A stretch of DNA of 64,000 nt, taken from NCBI GenBank assembly GCA_011526085.1, contig WYBC01000022.1:1-64000 (forward strand), given 5' to 3'. A program made the translations under genes and the position numbers. Below the pieces are notes generated by a model. That model made no database searches and was not told where the DNA came from. It worked only from the letters and a program-made list of their open reading frames with translations. Source of the stretch: Lysobacter sp. Its GTDB lineage: Bacteria; Pseudomonadota; Gammaproteobacteria; Xanthomonadales; Xanthomonadaceae. This document shows, piece by piece, positions 55,950-64,000 of the stretch (its first letter is position 1; each line of letters starts with the position of its first letter).

Positions 55950-56972
55950 TCAGAAAACGCCGGCGATATCGAGATAGAGCCTGGCGATACGCCTGAAATT
56001 CTCGCGCTTCAACGCGATGAGACGCGCTTTCTGGCGCTTGCTCATCCGGCCGTCGATCAGATCCAGGAAGGCGCGATGCGAACACCATGCCGCCAGCATC
56101 ACGCCTGCCTCCGGGAACCCGCAGAGATCGCGCTCGCCGATACCGATCTCGGGATAAACGTCGGCGCTCGCGCTGTTCCCGCAATCCTCGGTGCGCTGCC
56201 GGGCATCGATGTCGGCGTAGTGCAATTCGATCACCCGCTTTCTGGACGCCGCGCCGAGGCTGCCGTCGGCCGCCGTGTCGGCGACGATGGCGAGCGCGCT
56301 TTTCGCGGATCCCAGCGCGATCTGATGATGCTGATCGCCCTTGAGGGCGAGGATCAGCTGGCGGAACGCCTTGTCCGTCGCATCGCGGTTTTCGGCGACG
56401 ATCGAACGGATCTCCGCCGCGCTGCGGTGCTCTTTCGCGAGTTCTTCGATCAGTCCGAGAAGATCGCCGACGGCATCGATGCGGTTCTGCGCGATGCCCT
56501 GCTGCCGGAATACTTCCAGCAGGAGATTGAGGTCACCCGCCGCCGCGACGAAGTCTTCGCGCGCGCCGAGTTCCGGGTCGGCAGCGGCTTTCGACAATGC
56601 CGTGAGATAGCGCGAGATGAACGCGAGCGCGGCGTACTCGGCCGCGAAATCGCTGCGCTTGAGGTCGAAGGCGGGCCGTTGGCCGGGCCGCTCCGGCGTC
56701 GCGTCGCAGAGCCGGCGCCCCGGAAGATCGGAACGGAAGAAACTGGGCTGCATCGAATGCGGTTTGCAGTTGGTATCGAACTGATGCAGCGCGATCCACA
56801 GCTCGCGGTCGTTCTTGATCAGATCGTCGTAGAACGCCCGGCCCCGGACTTCCGAATCCTTGGCCGACGCGGCGAAGTCCTTCGTTTCCAACCGCAACAG
56901 TTTGTCGTGCGCGCAACCGGAGAGGCCGGCGAACGACAGCGCCAATGCAGCGACGAACAGGTTCCGGAACAT
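55950..56972 (-). CDS. Hypothetical lipoprotein
   Basis: 340 residues with lipobox FAGLSGC (Cys 20). The mature protein is helical (FAAEYAALAFISRYLTALSK, LNLLLEVFRQQGIAQNRIDA) with a few Cys, and repeats the pattern of a fixed-size exported helical domain. Family not recognised. It precedes the Pro/Trp-tailed gene by 84 bases and starts about 130 bases after rodA, beyond a palindrome. Confidence 0.75.
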   Translation of the reverse strand: MFRNLFVAALALSFAGLSGCAHDKLLRLETKDFAASAKDSEVRGRAFYDDLIKNDRELWIALHQFDTNCKPHSMQPSFFRSDLPGRRLCDATPERPGQRPAFDLKRSDFAAEYAALAFISRYLTALSKAAADPELGAREDFVAAAGDLNLLLEVFRQQGIAQNRIDAVGDLLGLIEELAKEHRSAAEIRSIVAENRDATDKAFRQLILALKGDQHHQIALGSAKSALAIVADTAADGSLGAASRKRVIELHYADIDARQRTEDCGNSASADVYPEIGIGERDLCGFPEAGVMLAAWCSHRAFLDLIDGRMSKRQKARLIALKRENFRRIARLYLDIAGVF

Positions 56973-57074
56973 ACGGCCTCCATCTACGCGAAGGATATGG
57001 AAGCCGTTATCGCATTCCGGGACACCTGCCTCGGTATCGATCGCGCATCAATCCGGCGCCTGGACCGGCGCATT

Positions 57075-57092
57075 CATGCCGCATGCGGCATG
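57075..57092 (-). terminator. 18-bp perfect palindrome after rodA
   Basis: catgccgcatgcggcatg reads the same on both strands, 11 bases beyond the rodA stop. It probably forms a hairpin ending the rod-shape operon transcript; no U-tract is evident. Confidence 0.45.
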
Positions 57093-57102
57093 CATGGCGC
57101 GC

Positions 57103-58200
57103 CTAGCGCCGATCCCGCATCGCCATCACCACGCCGAGGCCGGCGAGCAGGGACACCGCGGCGGTGCCGCCGTAGCTGAGCAGCGGCATCGGCACGCCGA
57201 CGACGGGCAGCAGACCGGAGATCATGCCGGCGTTGACGATGACGTAGACTGAGAACGCGAGGCCGAGCGCACCGGCGAGCAGGCGCGCGTAGGTGTCGCG
57301 GGCTTCGCTGGCGATCCACAGACAGCGGCCGACGACGAACAGGTACAGCGCGAGGGTGATGCTGACGCCGACCCAGCCGAATTCTTCGGACAGCACCGCG
57401 AAGATGAAGTCGGTGGTGTGTTCGGGCAGGTAGTCGAGATGCGATTGCGTGCCTTGTCCCCACCCCTGGCCGGTCCAGTTGCCGGAGCCGATCGCGATCT
57501 TCGACTGGATGATGTTCCAGCCGGTGCCGAGCGGATCGGATTCGGGATCGAGGAAGGTGCGGATGCGGTCCTTCTGGTACGGACGCAGGAACCAGAACCA
57601 CGCCACCGGCGCGGCCGCGGCGACGCTGATGCCGCCGGCCGCGAACCAGCGCCACGGCAAACCCGCGAGGAACAGCGCGAACGCGCCGCTGGCCGCGACC
57701 AGCATCGCGGTGCCGAAGTCGGGCTGCAGCAGGATCAGCAGGGTCGGCACGGCGATGATGGCGCCGGCGATGAGCACCGTCGTGAAGCGCGGCGGCAGCC
57801 GCTCCTGGTGCAGATACCACGCCGCCATCATCGGCAGGCTGAGCTTGAGCAGTTCGGCCGGCTGGAAATAGAACACGCCGAGATTGATCCAGTGATTGCC
57901 GTGTTTGCCGTCGCCGATGAACAGCACCGCCACCAGCGGCAGCAGCGAGCCGGCGAAGATGAGCGGGGTGACGCTGCGCAACTGCGTCGGCGACACCCGC
58001 GACAGCAGCCAGAGCGCGCCGAGCCCGATCACGTAGCGCGCGCCCTGCGCCATCACCAGGCGCGGGCTTTCGTTGCCGGCGCTGTACAGCACGGCCAGAC
58101 CGATGCCCATCAGCGCGAGCAGCGCCGCGAGCAGCGGCAGATCCAGCGTGCGCGTGAAGCGCAGGAACAGATCCAGCAGCCAGCGGACGAAGGTCTTCAT
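57103..58200 (-). CDS. rodA: Rod-shape peptidoglycan polymerase RodA
   Basis: 365 residues, inner-membrane SEDS glycosyltransferase that polymerises glycan strands with PBP2 in the elongation complex. About ten membrane segments are present, with family motifs NHWINLGVFYFQPAELLKLS, LILLQPDFGTAML (catalytic Asp), IQSKIAIGSGNWTGQGW, FIFAVLSEEFGWVG and MPLLSYGGTAAVSLLAGLG. The start overlaps the mrdA stop by four bases (ATGA). Last gene of the mreB-rodA operon. Confidence 0.96.
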   Translation of the reverse strand: MKTFVRWLLDLFLRFTRTLDLPLLAALLALMGIGLAVLYSAGNESPRLVMAQGARYVIGLGALWLLSRVSPTQLRSVTPLIFAGSLLPLVAVLFIGDGKHGNHWINLGVFYFQPAELLKLSLPMMAAWYLHQERLPPRFTTVLIAGAIIAVPTLLILLQPDFGTAMLVAASGAFALFLAGLPWRWFAAGGISVAAAAPVAWFWFLRPYQKDRIRTFLDPESDPLGTGWNIIQSKIAIGSGNWTGQGWGQGTQSHLDYLPEHTTDFIFAVLSEEFGWVGVSITLALYLFVVGRCLWIASEARDTYARLLAGALGLAFSVYVIVNAGMISGLLPVVGVPMPLLSYGGTAAVSLLAGLGVVMAMRDRR

Positions 58201-60179
58201 CGTGCGGGGGCCTGCGTGGTGGCCTGCGTGTTGGCCGGCGGCGCGGCGGCGGCGCTCGTGGTGGTGCTGCTGCTGACGACGTTCGCGAACGGATTGGCGG
58301 CGAGCGTCGCGGCCACGGTGCCGGGTTCGGGCTCCGGCATCTTGCCCAGCAGCCAGGCGTCGAAGATCTTGCGCGCGATCGGCGCGGCGGTGCTGGCGCC
58401 GTAGCCGCCGCCTTCGACCACCACCGCGAGCGCGATGGTCGGCTTGTCCGCCGGCGCGTAACCGACGAACAGCGCGCGATGGCGCAGATGCATCGGCAGC
58501 TTGCGCGGATCGAGGCTGACGGTGCCGCGGCGGCTGATCACCTGCGCGGTGCCGGTCTTGCCGGCGATGGTGTACGGCAGGTTGTAGCTGATCACCCGCG
58601 CGGTGCCGCCGGGCCCGTGCACGGTGCGGATCATGCCTTCGCGCACCACCTGCAGATGCGCGGCGCTGTCGCTGATGATGCGCGGCGCGGGCTGCTCCAC
58701 CATCGTCCACGGTTTGTCGAAATCGTCGCGACGTTCCTTCACCAGATGCGGTCGACGCAGATGGCCGCCATCGGCGAGCGCGGCGGTGCCCTGCGCGAGC
58801 TGCAGCGGCGTGGCCTTCCAGAAGCCCTGGCCGATGCTGGAAATCACGGTGTCGCCCGGATACCACGGCCCCTGCTTCTTCGCGTTCTTCGCCTTCCACT
58901 CGGGCGAAGGCAGGATGCCGCCGGTTTCGCCGGCGAGATCGATGCCGGTCGGCGCGCCGAAGCCGTAGAGCGCGAGGTATTCGTCGAGCTTGCGGATGCC
59001 CATGTCCAGCGACAACCGGTAGTAGTAGGTGTTCACCGAATCGCCGATCGCCTTGCGCGCATCGGTCCAGCCGTGGCCGCCGCCGTGCGAATCGCGATAG
59101 CCGCGTTTCTGCCCGGCGATGCGGAATTCGCCGGTGGACAGCACCTTGTCGTCGGGCGTGCGCAGGCCGCTGTCGAGACCGGCCAGGGTCAGCAGCGGCT
59201 TCAGCGTCGAACCCGGCGCGACACCGCCGAGCACGTTGCGGTTGAACAGCGGTCGCGCCGGGTCGTCCATCAGCCGCCGGTAATCGGTGTGCGAGATGCC
59301 GTTGACGAACAGGTTCGGGTCGTAGGTCGGCAGGCTCACCATCGCCAGCACTTCGCCGCTGCGCGGATCGACCACGACCGCGGAGCCGGTGAGATCGCCG
59401 AACGCGATCGTCGCCGCGCGCTGCAGATCGGTGTCGATGCTCAGGCGCAGATCCGCGCCCGGCTTCGCGGGGATGCGGCCGAGACTGCCGATGATCCGGC
59501 CTTCGACGTTGGTTTCGATCTGTTCGTAGCCGATTTCGCCGCGCAGGATGTCGTCGTAGGCGCGTTCGATCCCGGACTTGCCGGTGTGGCTGAACGCAGC
59601 GGTGCCTTCGCCGAGCTTTTCCAGATCCGCCTTGTCGATGCGGCCGACATAACCGATCACGTGACCGAACAGATCGCCCTGCGGATAACGGCGGGTGAGA
59701 TACGGGACCAGTTCGACGCCCGGATAACGCCAGCGGTCGACCGCGAAGCGCGCGGCCTCTTCGTCGGTGATCTTCAGGCGCAGCGTCACCGGCAGGAAGC
59801 TGCGGGTGGCGCGACGCGTGTCGTTGAAGCGCGCGATGTCTTCGGGCGTGAGCGCGATGATCTTCGACAGCGACGCCACCAGCGCATCGATGTCGCCGGC
59901 TTCGGCCGGTACCACGTCGAGACGGTAGGCCGGCACGTTGTCGGCCAGCACGCGGCCCTTGCGATCGTAGATCAGGCCGCGCGCCGGCACTTCGGGCCGC
60001 TGTTTGACGCGGTTGGCCTGCGAGCGCTTGGCGTAGTCGACGTGGTCCAGCACCTGCAGCTTGAAGTACCACGCCGCCAGCGCGCCGAGCGCGAGCACCA
60101 CGCCGAGGAAGCCGAGCGCGGCGCGCGCGCGGAACTGCGCGGTCTCTTCGGCCGAATTGCGGATGTAGCGGCGCTTCAC
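58197..60179 (-). CDS. mrdA: Penicillin-binding protein 2 (peptidoglycan transpeptidase)
   Basis: 660 residues, membrane-anchored periplasmic transpeptidase of cell elongation. One N-terminal helix (ALGFLGVVLALGALAAWYF), a pedestal domain with PARGLIYDRKGRVLADNVPA, and a transpeptidase domain with active-site Ser324 in PGSTLKP, SVN at 381-383 and KTG at 541-543. The C-terminal tail is Ala/Thr/Pro-rich (ASSTT-type). The start is GTG 60179, with GGAGGT just upstream. It lies 121 bases after mreD and overlaps rodA by four bases. Confidence 0.96.
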   Translation of the reverse strand: MKRRYIRNSAEETAQFRARAALGFLGVVLALGALAAWYFKLQVLDHVDYAKRSQANRVKQRPEVPARGLIYDRKGRVLADNVPAYRLDVVPAEAGDIDALVASLSKIIALTPEDIARFNDTRRATRSFLPVTLRLKITDEEAARFAVDRWRYPGVELVPYLTRRYPQGDLFGHVIGYVGRIDKADLEKLGEGTAAFSHTGKSGIERAYDDILRGEIGYEQIETNVEGRIIGSLGRIPAKPGADLRLSIDTDLQRAATIAFGDLTGSAVVVDPRSGEVLAMVSLPTYDPNLFVNGISHTDYRRLMDDPARPLFNRNVLGGVAPGSTLKPLLTLAGLDSGLRTPDDKVLSTGEFRIAGQKRGYRDSHGGGHGWTDARKAIGDSVNTYYYRLSLDMGIRKLDEYLALYGFGAPTGIDLAGETGGILPSPEWKAKNAKKQGPWYPGDTVISSIGQGFWKATPLQLAQGTAALADGGHLRRPHLVKERRDDFDKPWTMVEQPAPRIISDSAAHLQVVREGMIRTVHGPGGTARVISYNLPYTIAGKTGTAQVISRRGTVSLDPRKLPMHLRHRALFVGYAPADKPTIALAVVVEGGGYGASTAAPIARKIFDAWLLGKMPEPEPGTVAATLAANPFANVVSSSTTTSAAAAPPANTQATTQAPAR

Positions 60180-60300
60180 GCGACCTCCGCCGCGCGGATG
60201 CGCCGTGGCGCATCGACATCGCGACGCACGGTATCGCCGCCGGCATCGACGGCGACGTGCGGGAGCAGGATCGCGGCGTTCGCCGGCACGGTCGACCTCC

Positions 60301-60780
60301 TCAGCGCTTCCGGCCCACGCGCAGGCCGTCCAGCAGCACGAACAGCGGCGGCCACAGCGCGGCGCCGATCAGCGGCGTCCACCAGTGCAGCCAGCCCTGG
60401 ATCTTCTGGCCGAGCACGAAATGCGCGGCGCTGACGATGATCAGATCGTTGAGCAGCAGGCCGGCGATGGCCAGCGCCTGCTGCGCCATCGGGAAGAACC
60501 GCAGCTGCGGCCGGAAGCGCTGCAGGATGAAGGTCATCACCGTCAGCCGCAGCGCCTGTTCGCCGAGCACGCTGCCGAAGGCGATGTCGGCGATCAGGCC
60601 GATGACGAAGGCGAGGCCGAGGCCGACGCGTTCGTGGTCTTCCAGCAGCCAGTAGGCGAGCACCAGCGCCAGCCAGTACGGCCGCAGCGGCGCGATCATC
60701 GCCGGCAACGGCATCAGGCCGAGCAGCAGCGCGGCGAAGATGCTCGCCGGGAACAGCCAGGGGCGGCGCGCGCGGCTCAT
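60301..60780 (-). CDS. mreD: Rod shape-determining protein MreD
   Basis: 159 residues, inner-membrane elongasome subunit with about five membrane helices: WLFPASIFAALLLGLMPLPA, YWLALVLAYWLLEDHERVGL, AFVIGLIADIAFGSVLGEQA and ALAIAGLLLNDLIIVSAAHF. The region AFVIGLIADIAFGS is typical of MreD. The start overlaps the mreC stop by four bases. Confidence 0.94.
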   Translation of the reverse strand: MSRARRPWLFPASIFAALLLGLMPLPAMIAPLRPYWLALVLAYWLLEDHERVGLGLAFVIGLIADIAFGSVLGEQALRLTVMTFILQRFRPQLRFFPMAQQALAIAGLLLNDLIIVSAAHFVLGQKIQGWLHWWTPLIGAALWPPLFVLLDGLRVGRKR

Positions 60781-61733
60781 CGTGCGGGCTCCCGGGGCGG
60801 CTCGGCGGGTTTGGCGGCCGGGTTGACGGCACGTTCGGCGGCACCGGTGGCCGCCGCGGGCGCCAGCGGTGGGGCGGGCGCGGGCGACGACAACGGCGGC
60901 GCCGCGCCACGACGCAGCAGCAGCACGTCACGGCCGCGGTCGAGCTGCGCGGCGGGCTGGAGATCGCCCACGAGGAAGGCGCGGCTCTCGTCGCGGCGCA
61001 GCTTGACGATGGTGCCGACCGGGAAGCCCGGCGGAAAACGGCCGCCGAGCCCGGAGGTGACGATGCGGTCGCCGACCTTCACGTCGCTGGAGGTCGGGAT
61101 GTTCGCCAGTTCGATGCGGTCGCCGCGTCCGTAGGCGACCAGGCGGATGCCGTTGCGCGCCACCGCCACCGGTACCGCGTGGTCGGGGTCGGTGAGCAGC
61201 AGCACGGTCGCGGTGCTCGAACGCACTTCGGTGACCTGTCCGAGCAGGCCGCCCGCGTCGATCGCCGGTTGACCGATGGTCACGCCCTGGTCGGCGCCGA
61301 TGTCCAGCGTGAGCCGCTGGCGGGTGGGATCGAGCGCGATGTCGAGCACCGGCGCCAGCTGCACGTCGAGGCCGCCCTGCTCGACCGCGCCGAGCAGGCC
61401 GCGCAGCCGCGCGTTCTCGGCCGCGGCCGCCTGCAGCCGCGCGATCCGCGCGCTGCTGATCAGCAGCGCATTGCGCAGGGTCTCGTTCTCTTTCGCGAGC
61501 CGCGACCGCGTGGACGCATCGTCGCGGACGGTGTCGCCGAGCTTCGCCGGCAGCCCCGCCAGCCGCCACAGCGGCTGCGCCGCGGTTTCGATGTGCCCGC
61601 GGATCGCGGTGAGCCAACCGCCACGGTGATCCATCACCATCAGCGCGATCGCCAGCGCCAGCGCGACCAGCAGTCGCAGAGTCCCGGCGATATCGTCGGA
61701 GCGCGATGCGGAAGGGCCGGCGTAGGGAGGCAC
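60777..61733 (-). CDS. mreC: Rod shape-determining protein MreC
   Basis: 318 residues from a GTG at 61733 (VPPYAGPSASRSDD), chosen by similarity to xanthomonad MreC starts; the longer frame to 61847 includes hairpin sequence. One membrane helix (LRLLVALALAIALMVMDHRG), a coiled-coil (RSRLAKENETLRNALLISSA), then two beta domains with VTIGQPAIDAGGLLGQVTEV and VTSGLGGRFPPGFPVGTIVK. The C-terminus is Pro/Ala-rich. Links MreB to the periplasmic PBP2/RodA machinery. Confidence 0.95.
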   Translation of the reverse strand: MPPYAGPSASRSDDIAGTLRLLVALALAIALMVMDHRGGWLTAIRGHIETAAQPLWRLAGLPAKLGDTVRDDASTRSRLAKENETLRNALLISSARIARLQAAAAENARLRGLLGAVEQGGLDVQLAPVLDIALDPTRQRLTLDIGADQGVTIGQPAIDAGGLLGQVTEVRSSTATVLLLTDPDHAVPVAVARNGIRLVAYGRGDRIELANIPTSSDVKVGDRIVTSGLGGRFPPGFPVGTIVKLRRDESRAFLVGDLQPAAQLDRGRDVLLLRRGAAPPLSSPAPAPPLAPAAATGAAERAVNPAAKPAEPPREPAR

Positions 61734-61803
61734 GTCAGAATACCGAGTCAGAGGCGCGGCGATGGGTTGGTCGAAGCAGTTGATGTGGTCCACGGAGGGA
61801 CCA

Positions 61804-61862
61804 CCGCAACCGGCCACAGGTCGGTTGCGGCCTCGGGCAAGAACCACGTTTCTTGCCCGAGG
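61804..61862 (-). promoter_or_regulatory. Two adjacent hairpins between mreB and mreC
   Basis: Stem 1: ccgcaaccg (61804-61812) with cggttgcgg (61822-61830). Stem 2, directly abutting: cctcgggcaagaa (61831-61843) with ttcttgcccgagg (61850-61862), 13 perfect pairs. On the minus strand stem 2 comes first, 39 bases after the mreB stop. They may be a partial terminator or RNA-processing site that keeps MreB more abundant than MreC/D. Confidence 0.65.
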
Positions 61863-61901
61863 CTTCGGAGCGGGCCAGGGATGGCCCGTCTCCGAATACG
61901 G

Positions 61902-63303
<1,402 letters not shown>

Positions 63304-64000
63304 ATGGCTGCCCTGATCTGCGGGTCCCTGGCGTACGACACCATCATGGTGTTCCCCGACCAGTTCAAGAACCACATCCTCCCGGACAAGGTCCACATCC
63401 TGAACGTCTCGTTCCTGGTGCCGAGGATGCGCCGCGAGTTCGGCGGCTGCGCCGGCAACATCGCCTACAACCTCAAACTGCTGGGCGGCGACCCGATCCC
63501 GATGGCCACGGTCGGCGCCGATTTCGGCCCCTACCGCGACTGGTTCGCGGAAATGGCGATCAACCTGGACCACGTGAAGGAAATCCCGGAGCTGTTCACG
63601 CCCCAGGCCTTCATCACCACCGACCACGACAACAACCAGATCACCGCCTTCCATCCGGGCGCGATGATGCGGTCGTACGAGAACCACGTGAGGGACGTTC
63701 CGGGCGTCACGTTCGGCATCGTCAGCCCCGACGGCCGCGAGGGCATGCTGCAGAATTCGAAGGAATTCGCCGAAACCGGCATCCCGTTCATCTTCGACCC
63801 CGGCCAGGCCATGCCGCTGTTCAACGGCGAGGAACTGCGGGCGTTCATCGAGCAGGCTGACTACGTGACCGTGAACGACTACGAGTCCAACCTGCTGCAG
63901 GAACGCACCGGCTGGAGCGAGGAGACCATCGCCGGCAAGGTGAAGGCCTACATCGCCACCCAGGGCCCGCGCGGCGCCCGGATCTTCGCCGACGGCAAGA
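63304..64000 (+). CDS. PfkB-family carbohydrate/nucleoside kinase, truncated by window end
   Basis: 232 residues are visible and the frame is open at the window edge. It begins MAALICGSLAYDTIMVFPD, has the PfkB signature 1 (FGGCAGNIAYNLKLLGG), then TAFHPGAMMRSYENHVRD, FIFDPGQAMPLF and VTVNDYESNLLQERTGW. The pattern is close to adenosine/ribokinase-like proteins annotated as adenosine kinase in related bacteria, but the substrate is not certain. The catalytic GAGD segment lies beyond the window. Confidence 0.92.
   Translation, partial: MAALICGSLAYDTIMVFPDQFKNHILPDKVHILNVSFLVPRMRREFGGCAGNIAYNLKLLGGDPIPMATVGADFGPYRDWFAEMAINLDHVKEIPELFTPQAFITTDHDNNQITAFHPGAMMRSYENHVRDVPGVTFGIVSPDGREGMLQNSKEFAETGIPFIFDPGQAMPLFNGEELRAFIEQADYVTVNDYESNLLQERTGWSEETIAGKVKAYIATQGPRGARIFADGK

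Noticed and set aside
57103-60246. 1047-codon frame joining rodA and an upstream frame
   Set aside because: The upstream two thirds is an off-frame reading of mrdA; RodA starts at 58200 with an ATGA overlap.

Overview
The window is GC-rich chromosomal DNA from a gammaproteobacterium, most likely a Lysobacter/Luteimonas-type member of the Xanthomonadaceae (Lysobacteraceae). The reasons are the homodimeric-type aceE, the mreBCD-mrdA-rodA order with an MreC that begins VPPY, REP-like hairpins of the GTGGGAGCGAC type, many exported lipoproteins, and a decayed chromosomal cassette array. This is inference from content; no rRNA or other phylogenetic marker is present.

Layout. (1) 209-2899: aceE. 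(2) 2959-8380: an AT-richer defence island with a GmrSD-like DUF262/DUF1524 protein, a type II restriction endonuclease, a divergent C5-cytosine methyltransferase and a Vsr mismatch endonuclease. (3) 8441-16833, minus strand: a secreted Rhs/YD-repeat toxin with a NucA/NucB-type nuclease tip, its SUKH immunity protein two bases downstream, then a run of unrelated probable immunity genes including a DUF416-Imm10 fusion. (4) 17689-20036: a DUF3817 membrane protein, then a 50-residue Cys-rich peptide gene framed by two perfect hairpins, an LpxL-like acyltransferase, a remnant of the DUF3817 gene and a GIY-YIG protein. The peptide-acyltransferase pair is the best candidate here for an undescribed modified-peptide system. 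(5) 20158-47603: mostly ordinary chromosomal genes, including a YHS protein, a YcaQ-like glycosylase, a sterol desaturase-like hydroxylase, a DUF5916 outer-membrane protein, two tandem TPR lipoproteins, kptA, a pullulanase, a polysaccharide deacetylase, an FAD oxidoreductase/methyltransferase pair, a MOSC protein and a radical-SAM/DUF4130 DNA repair pair.

(6) 48036-53427: eleven small plus-strand genes separated by attC (59-base-element) sites, well preserved at the left and degenerate to the right. No integrase is in the window, so this is a CALIN-type cassette array. Two cassettes look like anti-phage or toxin modules: an RNxxxH HEPN-like protein and a TIR-TPR protein. (7) 53598-56972: two divergent short-chain dehydrogenases and a lipoprotein paired with a Pro/Trp-tailed protein. 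(8) 57103-62948, minus strand: the rod-shape operon mreB-mreC-mreD-mrdA-rodA. (9) 63304 to the window end: a truncated PfkB-family kinase.

How the parts relate: three separate accessory blocks (restriction island, Rhs/immunity locus, cassette array) concern conflict with phage or competing cells and sit between housekeeping genes. Cell-envelope functions (mre/mrd operon, lipoproteins, pullulanase, deacetylase) make up much of the rest. No tRNA, rRNA, CRISPR array or transposase gene was recognised.
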